NCBI GenBank assembly: GCA_017893485.1
Contig: CM030361.1
Span: 143,592,941-143,656,940 of the forward strand
Length of the DNA: 64,000 nt
Direction of reading: 5' to 3'
Source of the DNA: Hemerocallis citrina
Taxonomy: Eukaryota; Streptophyta; Magnoliopsida; Asparagales; Asphodelaceae
Of the stretch, positions 45,352 through 56,685 are shown piece by piece; the stretch's first letter is position 1, and every line of letters begins with the position of its first letter. A program made the position numbers and the translations under genes. The notes under the pieces were generated by a model. That model was not told the DNA's origin. It saw only the letters and a list, made by a program, of their open reading frames with translations, and made no database searches.

Positions 45352-46686
45352 CCTGGTGTCACTCTAATCCCAGTAGTTATTTGTCGTCATCCTTTCTTCC
45401 AGTAGTGGCACACAAGGATGCACTTGTTAGTAGATGCCTCAAATAATTGGGGGGAAAGGGATCTCAGCTAGTTGTCGCCACACCATTTGTCCTCCCAGTA
45501 GCTTCTCTTTCCCGTTGTGTATTACGCACATAGTGTTCACGTGAAATGCTTGTCCCACTTTCGCAATTCCTCTCCATAAGAGTGACCTCTTTCCACTTCG
45601 TGGGGTTCTCTCAAACTTGAACTTCCTTCTGGTTCTATAACGCTAGAGGAACTTCCTCCACAGTGTGCCTCCTCTTTTATAAAGTTTCCACCACCATTTG
45701 CAGAGTAGTGCCTTATTCATCTGTGCTAGATCTAAAATGCCCAGTCCCTTATGTCCTTTCTTTTTGCATACTTTACCCCAGTCCCTCAGTCGTAACAACT
45801 TAGCTGCCTTGATTTCAAAATGAAACTTAACATGTTTGTTGGATGGAACGAAATGAGTTTTGTTCTTCGTCGCCGTAAATAGGAATATTGAAAATCCAAT
45901 TTATGGAATTTGAAATAATGTGATGGGCGAACGAAGGGAATTGAGCATTTGAGCTGTCAACGACTTTTGGTAGGAGAGCATCAGATCAGTTTGCATCTCC
46001 CGAGGAATTTCCAAGTGAAATCCCTTATGATCCTGCATGTTACCTTTCCAGAGAAAGGTCTTTCTGATCTTGTCTATCTTTTTAACCACCCATTTGGGCA
46101 TCTCGAATGTCGCCATCATATACGTGGCAAGACTCGAAAGCACTGCATTAATAAGGAGAATACATCCTCCTAGGGACAGATGTTTTCATTTCCATCAAGT
46201 CAGTCTCTTCTCTATTGGTTCATTCAGGGGTAGCCAGTATTTATTTTTTAGCTTTTCTCTTCGAAGAGGCATCCCTAAATAGGTGATTGGGAACCCCCTC
46301 CCCCTACGTTGCACCCCATTATATGCAGCATGCTCTCTCTTCCTTCCTCCTCACCTCCTCCTACCCATAGTATGTTTGTTTTGTGGAAGTTGATCCTTAG
46401 GCCAGACCATGCCTCAAAACACTATAGTAACCATTTGATTGTCGTTGCTTCATATTTGCTTTTTTGTGTGTCAAATATCAGTGTATCATCTGCATGTTGG
46501 AGCATCGAGATAGGCATAGTCCCCCTACCACCGCCTAGCCCTTGGAAAAGTCCTTGTTGGCAGTACTTATTACAGATCTCTGCCAGTCCGTCCGCTACTA
46601 GTGTAAAATCAAAGGGGAGAGTAGATCCCCTTGTCTCCGTCTCCTTCGGCATTGTACTTTCGTTCCTAACTCCCCACTGACATTAA
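45352..46686 (-). pseudogene. LINE ORF2, middle part: RT palm and thumb
   Basis: Minus-strand reading from the S3 insertion: a degenerate RRRQGDLLSP motif (L1 RT GVRQGDPLSP), FTLVADGLAEICNKYCQQGL, and the catalytic box HADDTLIFDT (Tyr replaced by His) at 46422-46652. Then LSSLATYMMATFEMPKWVVK and KIDKIRKTFLWKGN (45901-46143), and MNKALLCKWWWKL further on near 45690. It encodes the reverse transcriptase used for target-primed insertion. Several stops and frameshifts; dead. Confidence 0.8.
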
Positions 46687-49600
46687 TGTAACGCCCTGAA
46701 TTTTAAATAAGATCGAATTCGAGATTTCACAGGATCTTTACTTCACTTCGTACAATTTTACAAGGAAATTAAAACTTTTCAATGATCCATCAGAGTTCAA
46801 TACACTTGTTTACACAGCGGAAAAAATACAACAATGAAATAAAACACAACTTGTACAATTTTAACAATGTAAATCATCACTGCTTCATAATATCTTTATG
46901 GCAAGGTCCATTACCTGCATGTCAAGCTGTGGGCACGTCAGTCACTTACAACTGACGAAAATATTACACTCGGCTATCATCTCTATGCCGTACATATAAC
47001 GATCTCATTACTTTAACAAATCACAAAATTTAAATGAACAATAAAGTGTTAACTTGTGACTACGCTAAATATGTAAGTGTATGTCATGCCTTAATGCCTA
47101 ATGCACACATTTTTATACTAGGATGACACTAATGCACACTTGTTCGGATTCTGTGCATCCCATACTACATAGGTCCGAGGGCAAGCGCTTACATACTCCA
47201 CAATAAAGGGCTCGATCCCTCGCCATGACAACTACCCAGTAGTAATACAAGGTTTAGATGATTCCACGAATATGGATCTCAGCCTCGCTGGCTATTTTAA
47301 CAGATCCCTCATCATGCAAATCATCTCGCAAGTGCTCCCTAGCCCCGGTATACGTATATACATTGGAGTATGGTAAATATCCACCCGACTATGCTAAGTC
47401 CCGAATTTAAAAATAAAAGTTCATCTCCCACGGAGCAACCACAGTCCGCCAACTGGGTCTATAGACACGGAGATCCACCGCTGACTATATAGAAGCAACC
47501 CACTTACGTTTGCCCAGGTTTACTGCCTCTTCACTTATGTGCCTAATTATTTAGTTCAAGATATGAATAAATTTTCAGGCCTAGAATTAGTCTTACCTCT
47601 TACCGGACTTAATCAACATTTACCGAGATAGCTCCATAGCCATATCTCAAAATCACATCTCACAATCTTTTATTTTAATAGTGCCGGTACCCGAAGTCTT
47701 ACTAACTCTAAATCACAATTTCTCATGTACGAGAATCATGGGTACACATACCCTTTTATAAACATGTCTTAAACCTAGATATTTTCATCTTTCCACTTAG
47801 TCACAAAATAATCATAGTCCCGTCACTATTCTTGATCTATCTATTCATTCACAATCTTATTAAGCAAATCACTTCTTTCAAGAATACAACTTCGTCACAT
47901 GAAATTCTCATTCTCAAATTCAAGCTCATAGGATGTCTCAATTTCACTTCAAGATATTCTTTAAACAAAAAAAAATAAAAATGCAATCTCTTCAAAAGTA
48001 ATCACTTCACAAAAATAATATTTCACTCTTCTTAAAAAAGAAGGATCTATTTTTAAGTTCACATTATTCATCTTTCTATCTAAATTTTCATTTTTGTATC
48101 TCAAATACACTAAAAATTGCTGAAGCTATCTTTAGTAAATTTCATATCACTTTACATGATTACTACAATTTTTCCAAATTTTAATAACATTAAAAATATT
48201 CTTTTTTTTCATTTAAAACAACTCAAACAAATAAAAAAAGTTTGAAGCTATCCGGTTTCGAACCGAGCTCCCCCGTCCACTCAGTGAATGCCCCAAAGCC
48301 CAAGCTGCAAGCCACTACGTCCATATGGACTTGGTGTCAAAATGTTACAGCGAAATCCCCTTATACCTTCCTACATGCTTCGGATTTATTTTAAAGAAAC
48401 GAAAATAAAATGTGCCCAAGAAGCTTTCAACCCAAGATCTCTCACAACAGTGCTCTGTTTTGTTTTAGCTAACCAGTAAGTCTAAGTGTATTTTCTGTTT
48501 AGAAAATGTACTAACGTACTTTTGTTCATATTGTTTAGAAAGTGATCCCTTTTTATAAAACTTGTTTATCCAAAGATCAATTCTTTCTAAGAAGTTGAAA
48601 TAAAATTTTCTTGACTGAGATTGAAATTTAAAAACAGTAAAACAACAAATTTTACTTTCATTAAAACTCTATTTCCATTTCTTTAAATAGTTCTCTTCTT
48701 ATTTCTTTCACATAGACTTGTATTTAATAAAAATTAGTCTTCATAAAAAAAATTAGTTTATATTCCTATGATACAATTTGACATTTATAGCATGCCAACA
48801 TGTCTCAATTATGAGTATTTCACACAAAAAATATCTCCTTCATGAAAAATTATTATTTTCAAATGCAACAATGCAAAATATACATATGTCAACACTAACT
48901 AATTTCACTTTCTTCTTTCTTAGTCAATAAATCCTAAGGCATGGTTTGCATATGACATTCATCAATAAAATTTCCACATACTCAACAAATACAAAATTTG
49001 CAAGCATATTAACATGATTCATGGTATAAAGAATTTCTTCTTTTTAATTAGCATGATATCTACAATCACAACAAAATCATCATCATTCATAGTATGATAC
49101 ACTAGTATGAATTTTATCTTATAATTTTCATATCAATACCTTCTTATACTACTCATTTTAGCATGCACATTCTACACTAGAAAATAATGAAACTACCCAC
49201 CTTAATTGAAGTTTGAACAATGAAAGGAAAGATGGGACACCACTTCTACCTCCAAAGCAACTCCTACCTCCTAGCAAGAGCTCCTCCTCCTAGCAATAGC
49301 TTCTCCAAGCACAAGAACTCTCTCACTCTCTTTCTTTTCTTTCTCTTATTTTTTTGATTTTGTTTTGGTGCAAAAGAGAAGTAGGAAATGAGGTGCTATT
49401 TATAGAATATTGTTAGGGTCTAAAGTGCAAAATTCTCAACCTAATAACTCTCTTTTAATTCTTCCAACCCTTCATTTTCTTAACTTCTAAACTCCTAACT
49501 CTTCATGCTCCCACCCTTTCAAGAACTCAACTCCCATGACCTCTCCTCTCCCTCACAAAAACCGACCACCCTATGGTAAAAAACTGGCTACAACTCATGT

Positions 49601-49962
49601 GTGTGCATGCACACATGCATATACAAAAATGAATACATTTTCTATAGCTCCAAATGTGTACTAAAAGTTGTAACTTGTCATGTATTAGTCCAAGCTCAAC
49701 TTAATTTGTGATTTTACTAATTGGCTTGATTCATGGGCTCTCTCCTAATTTTATTAACTTAATTACTCTAGTGGGCTTCCCTTAATCAACTAATTAATTT
49801 GTCTATTAGGCTAGATTTCATTTTTGGGTCCATGGGTTAAAAGAAAGCTAATTAAAATCTTGTGCATGTTAAAAATAGATAATGAGAGTAATAAAATGAG
49901 AATAAAAATTTGTACATGCAAAAATCAAAAATGCATAAAAAATAAAAATATGGGGTGTTACA
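46687..49962 (-). mobile_element. S3, solo LTR (3,276 bp) in the LINE
   Basis: Ends TGTAACGCCCTG..GGGGTGTTACA; flanking 5-mers ATTAA and AATAA differ at one base. LINE homology continues directly across it. A minus-strand TATA box (reverse complement of CTATTTATAG, 49396-49405) sets orientation. It contains the shared LTR module (about 47127-47230) and a tRNA-like pair (48254-48314). Clearly related to S1. ORFs inside are short and unsupported. Confidence 0.85.
48254..48314 (-). promoter_or_regulatory. tRNA-like A/B box pair in S3
   Basis: Minus strand: A-box-like TGGCTTGCAGC (48304-48314) and B-box GGTTCGAAACC (48254-48264), about 39 bp apart, at the position corresponding to the pairs in S1. 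No complete tRNA fold. Confidence 0.4.
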
Positions 49963-51927
49963 AATAAATTGTGACTTCCCCCCTCAAACACACTCTTTCA
50001 GCCACTCAAACCAACTTTGTATAATCCCCCTACCCACAATTGTTTCCGTGATACAGTCCCTCTCCACCGTGTCATACGCATTGTCGAAGTCTAGTTTCAA
50101 AAGGCAATTTTCCTATCCATCCTTTTCAAACCTTGATATCACCTCTTGTGCCGCTACTACACAATATAAGGTGTACCTTCCTCTGATAAATCCACTTTGT
50201 GTCAGACAAATCATGTCCTGTAGCTTAGGCATTAGACGATCCATGAGAACTTTCATGATGATCTTGAATGAGCCGTTTAAGAGGCTTATCGGTCTCAGGT
50301 CCCTTACCCCTATAATACTTTTCTTCATTGGTATTAGTGTGACGACGGAAGAGTTAAGGCGTGACAACCGTTGCTTCTCTCATGTGGAGTTAAGAGAATA
50401 TGTCCAACATGTCTCTACAAACAATGTTCCAAAATTCAGAGAGAAAATCAGGAAGCTGTTTGGTCTTGGTGCCCTATCTTGACCTAGCTACCTAATAGCT
50501 CCACACACCTCCTCTTCTGTGAATTTTTCTTCCAAGTCCTCAAGCCCCACAACACCTTGTTTTGTTCCCAGAACGAGCTGTTGACTAAACATCTAAAGTT
50601 ACTTCTTGTGCCTAGTAGTCCGCGGAAATGATTCTCAACATGTTGTTGTACCACAGTCCATCGTGGATCCATCTCCCTCCTCCTTGCAATCGTGGATGTA
50701 GTTCGTTCATCTCCTTCCTGATGCAATTTTGTGAAAATAAGCAGTATTCGCATCCCTGTCCTGCATCCATTTTCCATCCATATTTGTTTCCAATAGCATT
50801 CCTCCATTTTAATCATCTAGATCATTTCTTCCCATTTCCCTATAAGCTCCTGGTACTCCCTCTGTGTAAGGTCTGGTTTTCCTCTATCATTTCCAGTTCA
50901 TGGATCTTGTTAAGAAACTCATCGTTCTTGTTCTTGAATCCTTGAAATGTCTCCCTTGCCCATCATCTCAGTTTTGCTCTCAATCTTCTGATCCTGGTCA
51001 CCCATTTTTCAGTTGCTAAGCTTTGCACACACGTTCATTCCATGACACTTCTATTAATTTAGAGATGCCTTCTTTTAAAAGCCATTCACTCTCAATCCGA
51101 AATGATTTCCGCCCGTGTCTCCTTTCCTTTCCAAAACCAAGGAGCAACGAGACATGATCTGTTGTGCACCTCCTGAGTGAGCGAGCCTTCGCCAATGGGA
51201 AAATGTCTTCCCATTCTACCGAAACCAGGATATGGTATAGCTTGGATAGCGTTGGATTTTGCATGTGAATCGTCTGTCATTTGTGGGTATCTTCATTAGT
51301 TCTAAGTCCTGGATTATCTCATTAAAATTGTCTCGATACTCCTTGCTACACCCATGACTTTTATGGGGATTCCCACGTCTGCTATGGGAATCTAGTAGTA
51401 TTGAAATCTCCTCCCGTCACCCATGGTCCATCCCAGCTGATACGGATGTTAATAATTTCCCAAAACTCGTTACACATAGAATGGTCGTTAGGACCATAAA
51501 CAACTGTAAAGGTATGGAACACCCTAGTTGCCCTATTTTTTATCTTAACTGACACGGAAAAGTCACTGACAAGTCATCAATGATCTCATAGCGGGTTCCA
51601 TTCACACCTATCGCAATTCCTCCAGACAAAACCCCCACTCCCTAACGAAGGCTTAAAGCGCCAATCAATCATCTCCGTTAATTTCTTCTTCTCATATCTG
51701 GAAACCCCAACCCTAATCACTTCCCCAGACTGCTTTTCCACCTGGCTTTCTCCCATACGTTCTTTGAATGGACGGCTCACATTAATTTGACCACAGTTTC
51801 ACAGTTGTGTTTCATCTTCATTACTCCCCCTAGCAGGTCCAGAATATTCCAGCGAGATCATCTTCCCTTTATCGGATATTTTCTTTGTTGATGGCGAGAG
51901 AGTAACAAAAGCCACGAACTATATCCC
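49963..51927 (-). pseudogene. LINE ORF2, endonuclease and RT N-terminal part
   Basis: Minus strand, read from high to low coordinates. A degenerate endonuclease-type region (GGIAIGVNGTRYE near 51600; FNEIIQDLELMKIPTNDRRF near 51270-51330) is followed by a linker. RT fingers lie at 50113-50367: LNSSVVTLIPMKKSIIGVRD, LRPISLLNGSFKIIMKVLMD, SGFIRGRYTLYCVVAAQEVI. It stops at S3, and the frame is broken repeatedly. At 51927/51928 the copia LTR begins, so the 5' end of the LINE must lie beyond the copia element, outside the window. Confidence 0.75.
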
Positions 51928-51938
51928 TGTTAAATATT

Positions 51939-52200
51939 GAATTTTTTCCCAAAACGACCCTTTTTTCTAAAGTTTTTTCCAAACCGCCCTACTTTTTTTT
52001 TATTTCCCAAAGCACCCCACTCGATCTTTAAAAGACCGAGTCTAGTTAAAATAAGCTCGGTCTTTCAAAGACCGAGTCTTGCACTTTGAAAAATCAAAGA
52101 GCAAGACTCGGTCTTTGAAAGACCGAGTTTATTTACTAGACCGTCTTCAAGACGTCTTGGACTTTGGCGTTTTTAATTGCACAGATCCCCTTTCTTCTTC
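51939..52200 (+). repeat. MULE2 left terminal inverted repeat with palindromes
   Basis: Outer part pairs with 59745-59849 (CCAAAACGACCC, then CCGCCCTACTTTTTT, then CAAAGCACCCCACTCG). Three palindromes with half-site ACTCGGTCTTT lie near 52019 (degenerate), 52055 and 52103. An inner match, GGACTTT and the CAGATCCCC block near 52180, also has a partner near 59715. The right repeat has only one palindrome (59745-59769). Confidence 0.8.
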
Positions 52201-52459
52201 TTCTCTTTCTCTACTTTAACCTATTCTATTTCTCTAACCCATCTTCCTAAATCTAGGGCGACCTCCTACCCACAAAATCTCATCTTAATCTAAATATATT
52301 TACCAATTTCTTCCTAACCCTCTAAGCATCTCCACTATAAAAACCCTAAACCCATCTTTTGAAAGATCCCTATTTCTGATTTTTGCTAAATTTGAAGAGG
52401 ATAGCAACTTCAACTCTTTTACCTAAATATCTACGGCTCTATCCTTGACGCTTGTGAAG

Positions 52460-52553
52460 GTATGATGAATATTGGCCTTTAATTTTCTATCTTTTTTTAT
52501 AGATTTTGTTTGTGGTTAGATAATAACTCGCATATTCGTATAAATATACGTAG
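52460..52553 (+). other. 5' UTR intron of the MULE2 transposase gene
   Basis: Donor AAG/GTATGATG at 52460 and acceptor ATACGTAG ending 52553, two bases before the ATG. The same sites occur in MULE1 (37762-37853). Splicing is inferred. Confidence 0.5.
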
Positions 52554-52555
52554 GT

Positions 52556-55225
52556 ATGGATCTTGAGATTCCTATTTGGTTATACTTTGGTGGTGAAATA
52601 ATTCGTGATCCAAAGATTGGTAGTTGTTACAGTGTGTTGGATCCGGAAATAGTTTGGGTACCTCGTACCATAACATTTGCAGAAGTAGTTGAGAAAATTT
52701 ATGAAGTTACTAATTGGGATAGGAATCAATGGAAGGTGAAAATTTTAGCTCGATACGCAGCAGGTAGAGGAGATGGTCAGTATTTTATGACAATGCCCGT
52801 ACCTACTGATAATGCGCTGAAGTCATTGATTGCTAGGACATTTGATCCCAATTGTGGTTGGTCTGCATTAGAGTTATATATTCAGCAAATTCAAAATTTG
52901 GATGCTCAGCCATATGATATTCCCAGTTCAAGCTTCATAAGGGTAGTACCTACACAGCATATGAGGTCTAACCCCGCTCAACCTTCACAACCAAATCCAC
53001 TGTCCTCACAAGAAAACACCTCCACAAATATAAGAAACGCTGATTCTACAGATGTTGAGTTGCCACCCCAACCTAGTCCGGTTCATGACTATCTTCCAAA
53101 TGACAGTGTATTTGAGCTCTTTCAAAACGCATTGGTTAACAACAGCTTATTAGATGATGATGAAGAAGATGAAGAAACAGACGATGATGAAAGTGTAGAA
53201 AATGATGATGGAGACGAAGATGATGATGTAGCAAATGTAAATCCTACGAACAACAGTTCTAACGAAGTGAGAGCTACTGATAGCTATGCTAATGTTAACG
53301 CTCATGTTACGGAGGAGATGGCACAAGCTGCTAGAATCCCCCCATTTCCACAAGAGTCATCTGGTTCATCCAATGTAGAAAAATTTTACGTTGGACGGGA
53401 GTTTGTAAGCAAAGAGTCCATTCAGCAAGCTGTGAAGGTGTATTCTATCCAGAAACATCGTGAATTTGTCACATTGAAAACAACATCGTCACTGTACACT
53501 GTTAAATGCAAAATGGCATCTAGAAAATGTACAATTGAGGAGATCATACAAGGTCCCCCAGGAGTAAGTGATGGTGGATGCCCTTGGAGATTACGAGCTA
53601 TTGTTCCAAAAGGGGGGAGAAATTTTGTGGTGAAGAAGATAGTTGGGCCTCATACTTATACGAATCCCACGTTGAATCAAGACCACTGTAAAATTGATGC
53701 TAACCTTGTTAGTAATTTGATTGTGGGTGTGGTGAAGAAGGATATTGGTTTATCACCGGGGGAAATTATTGAGATTGTGAAAATAGAATATAATTATCAG
53801 ATTTCATATAAGAAAGCTTGGAAAGCAAAACAAAAGGCAATTGAGAGGTTGTACGGTACCTTCGAAGAAGCATACACGAAGCTGCCTTTTCTACTAACAG
53901 CAATTCAAGCAGCAAATTCAGGAACCGTTGTCCACTGGGATAAATATGAGTCCAGTCCCAGCGAGGAAACATTCAAGGGAGTATTTTGGGCATTTGGTCC
54001 TTCGATTGAAGGTTTCAAGTCTTGCAGACCGGTTATTAGTGTAGATGGAACTCACTTGTACGGTAAGTATAAGGGTTGTTTGCTAATTGCTGTTTCCCCG
54101 GATGCGAATGGTTGCTTATTTTCATTTGCATTTGCATTGGTTAATGGAGAGAGTATAAATACGTGGACATGGTTTATGACTTGCATCCGGTATTATGTCA
54201 CCGATCGCACTGAGTTGTGTGTTATCTCGGATCGTCATGCTGGTATATTGTCTGCTATGGATTTGCAAAACGGAGCTTGGAACGAACCGAATGGATTTCA
54301 TCGATATTGTATGCGTCATTTTGCCACAAATTTTTTTAGTAAATTTGGTAGCAAGGCATTGCGGAAAAAGGCCAAAATTATAGCTTGTCAAAACCAACCC
54401 AAAAGGTTCATGGCCAAACTCGCTGAACTTGAAACCGTCAATGTCGAGGCAGCTAATTGGTTGAAAGAGAAGCCGGTTGAGAAATGGGCACTTTATGCAG
54501 ATGAAGGTCGACGATATGGAATGATGACTATGAACCTGTCAGAACGCTTCAATTCAGTATTGAAAGGAGTCCGTAGTTTACCAGTAACTGCGATTGTTGA
54601 GACGATCTTTTTACGTCTCAACTCTTACTTTACTACTCGTCGACAGGAAGCTAGTAAGCTTTTATGTGAAAGGAAGATTTTTGCTAAAAGTGTACATGAT
54701 TTGATTGATAGTCGCCGTGAAAGAGCAAATCAACATAAGGTTACAATGTTTCATCATCAGCCTGGAGTTTTTTCCGTGAAAACGGGTATACACATGGTAA
54801 ATGGAGAACGGAAGGGTGGGAATTTGCACACCGTGAATTTGGGTACGAAAACATGCACATGTATGAAGTTTCATTTATATCATATTCCCTGTTCTCATGT
54901 ATTAGCAGCCTGTGCATATCGTGCAATCGATCACAAGCCTTATGTTGATAAATTTTACCTTGTTACGTCATTAGCACAAACTTGGGCTCCTTTGTTCAGT
55001 CCTATTCTAGATGAAGCATATTGGCCTACTATCGACGGTCCACGACTCGTACCGGATGCTAGTTTGCGACGTTCACGGAAAGGCCGGCCTAAATCCACGA
55101 GAATACGCAACGATATGGATGTGAGAGATAGTTGTAGCAGGGGTACAAGAATGAAATGTTCAAGTTGTGGGTTGGAAGGACACAACAAGCGTCGTTGTAC
55201 TAACAGAGCATCTCAAAACAATTAA
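52556..55225 (+). CDS. MuDR-type (MULE) transposase, 889 aa, uninterrupted
   Basis: Starts MDLEIPIWLYFGGE. Residues 1 to about 110 form a PB1-like N-terminal domain; an acidic Asp/Glu stretch lies near 200-225. The MuDR DNA-binding domain (about 278-365, YVGREFVSKESIQQAVKVYS) belongs to the WRKY-GCM1 zinc-finger fold, but its last ligand is changed: GPHTYTN here against GPHTCTN in MULE1. The catalytic core carries D497 (SVDGTHLYGKYKG), D559 (VISDRHAG) and E663 (NLSERFNSVLKG), a complete DDE triad. A SWIM finger (C767, C769, C779, H781; CTCMKFHLYHIPCSH) and a CCHC knuckle (868-881, CSSCGLEGHNKRRC) complete it. It would bind the terminal repeats and cut and paste the element in the nucleus. It converges on the PMD gene. 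Whether it is active is unknown. Confidence 0.95.
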   Translation: MDLEIPIWLYFGGEIIRDPKIGSCYSVLDPEIVWVPRTITFAEVVEKIYEVTNWDRNQWKVKILARYAAGRGDGQYFMTMPVPTDNALKSLIARTFDPNCGWSALELYIQQIQNLDAQPYDIPSSSFIRVVPTQHMRSNPAQPSQPNPLSSQENTSTNIRNADSTDVELPPQPSPVHDYLPNDSVFELFQNALVNNSLLDDDEEDEETDDDESVENDDGDEDDDVANVNPTNNSSNEVRATDSYANVNAHVTEEMAQAARIPPFPQESSGSSNVEKFYVGREFVSKESIQQAVKVYSIQKHREFVTLKTTSSLYTVKCKMASRKCTIEEIIQGPPGVSDGGCPWRLRAIVPKGGRNFVVKKIVGPHTYTNPTLNQDHCKIDANLVSNLIVGVVKKDIGLSPGEIIEIVKIEYNYQISYKKAWKAKQKAIERLYGTFEEAYTKLPFLLTAIQAANSGTVVHWDKYESSPSEETFKGVFWAFGPSIEGFKSCRPVISVDGTHLYGKYKGCLLIAVSPDANGCLFSFAFALVNGESINTWTWFMTCIRYYVTDRTELCVISDRHAGILSAMDLQNGAWNEPNGFHRYCMRHFATNFFSKFGSKALRKKAKIIACQNQPKRFMAKLAELETVNVEAANWLKEKPVEKWALYADEGRRYGMMTMNLSERFNSVLKGVRSLPVTAIVETIFLRLNSYFTTRRQEASKLLCERKIFAKSVHDLIDSRRERANQHKVTMFHHQPGVFSVKTGIHMVNGERKGGNLHTVNLGTKTCTCMKFHLYHIPCSHVLAACAYRAIDHKPYVDKFYLVTSLAQTWAPLFSPILDEAYWPTIDGPRLVPDASLRRSRKGRPKSTRIRNDMDVRDSCSRGTRMKCSSCGLEGHNKRRCTNRASQNN

Positions 55226-55439
55226 AATGTGATTATGTGCTTTCTATTGTTCTTTCTATTGTTATGTGCTTTCTAGTGTGTTTGTAATATTTATATCAAA
55301 CTAAGCACTTAGTTTGGATGTGTTCAATTGTTGAAAATGTATGATTGATTGAGGTTTAAATATTGTCCAAACAGAGTATTTTGGATTTAGTAAGTTTCAA
55401 TTATATATATAAAAGTGCCTTGAATGTTTAAAAAAAATC
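55226..55439. other. MULE2 transposase 3' UTR
   Basis: AT-rich, with short repeats of a TTGTTATGTGCTTTCTA-type segment. No ORF. Transcripts ending late would run into the inverted-repeat array. Confidence 0.4.
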
Positions 55440-56058
55440 AATCAGCATCAAGACTCGGTCTTTCAAAGACCGTTGTCATTTTAACTAGACTCGGTCTTTC
55501 AAAGACCGAGTCTAGTTATATTAAGCTCGGTCTTTGAAAGACCGAGTCTTGTTGCTGATTGCAAAATTTGGCTATCAGACTTAAGACTCGGTCTTTGAAA
55601 GACCGAGTCTAGTTATATTAAGCTCGATCTTTGAAGACCGAGTCTTGAGTTCAATCTCTTCCAGAGACCAAGCGACTCTCTGGAAATGATTGAACATCAC
55701 AGTCGGTCTTTCAAAGACCGAGCTAAATATAACTAGACTCGGTCTTTGAAAGACCGAGTCTTCAATCTGTGAAATTTTTTTCATTTTGAGTGAAGACTCG
55801 GTCTTTCAAAGACCGAGTCTAGTTATATTTAGCTCGGTCTTTGAAAGACCGACTGTGATGTTCAATCATTTCAAGAGAGTCGCTTGGTCTCTAGAAGAGA
55901 TTAAACTCAAGACTCGGTCTTTCAAAGACCGAGCTCAATATAACTAGACTCGGTCTTTCAAAGACCAAGTCTTAAGTCTGATAGCCAAATTTTGCAATCA
56001 GCAACAAGTCGAGTTAAAATGACAGCGGTCTTTGAAAGATCGAGTCTTGATGCTGATT
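55440..56058. repeat. 619-bp inverted repeat made of twelve palindromes, MULE2 centre
   Basis: Twelve palindromes of up to 27 bp, half-site ACTCGGTCTTT or AGCTCGGTCTTT, start near 55451, 55487, 55524, 55584, 55621, 55701, 55735, 55794, 55831, 55910, 55946 and 56024. The whole block is mirror-symmetric around about 55778: 55735-55761 pairs with 55794-55820, 55701 with 55831, 55621 with 55910, 55584 with 55946, and AATCAGCATCAAGACTCG at the left edge with its inverse at 56041-56058. Spacers pair too (TTCAATCATTTC against GAAATGATTGAA; TTTGGCTATCAGACTTAAGA on both arms). The left arm has about 58 bp more, including one extra palindrome pair. It lies between the convergent transposase and PMD 3' ends. 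Confidence 0.95.
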
Positions 56059-56685
56059 GATTTTTTGCTACAGCCAGATATAACATCTTTCAAATCATCT
56101 CCCTTTACAAATATACTCTTCTTCAACCGCATCAACTTCTCAATTTTGCATTCTATAACTTACACAACCACATCAACTTCCACAACCACATCAACTTCCA
56201 CAACCACATCAACCACATCATCTTCACAACCTACAGCTGATTTGAACTCAACCAAAAGCACAACACATATTTGAACTCAAACTTTTCATCTTCAGTAACT
56301 CAAACTTTTCAAACTTTTCATCTTTAGTAACCAAAAGCACAACACAAATTTCATCTTCAGTAACTCAAACTTTTCCACAACACAAATTTGAACTCACAAA
56401 CCAATTTTGCATTCTTCCACAACCACAAGCACATCATCTTCACAACCACATCTTCTTCACAACCACATCTCAACCACATCAACAATGTTGTTAATATCAT
56501 CTTCACAACCACATCAACAATATTAATAACTTCTTAACAAACACAAGAACATTTTTAAAAAAAACTACAAAATCAAACTAACTAAAAATATTACAACACC
56601 TACCAAATTCAAAAAATATTACAACAAACTAACATCTACATAACATCAAAAGTCAAGGGTTAGGTGTGTAAAAGTTGGTGGGTCT
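56059..56685. repeat. AC-rich low-complexity 3' flank of the MULE2 PMD gene
   Basis: Repeats of CACAACCACATCAACTTC and close variants (about 56160-56225, 56410-56520) and of TCTTCAGTAACTCAAACTTT-like segments (56280-56370). No coding capacity recognised. Confidence 0.5.

Noticed and set aside
55440..56058. CRISPR-like array of repeated palindromes
   Set aside because: Spacers are not unique but mirror-paired, the genome is a plant, no cas genes exist, and the block lies inside a MULE.
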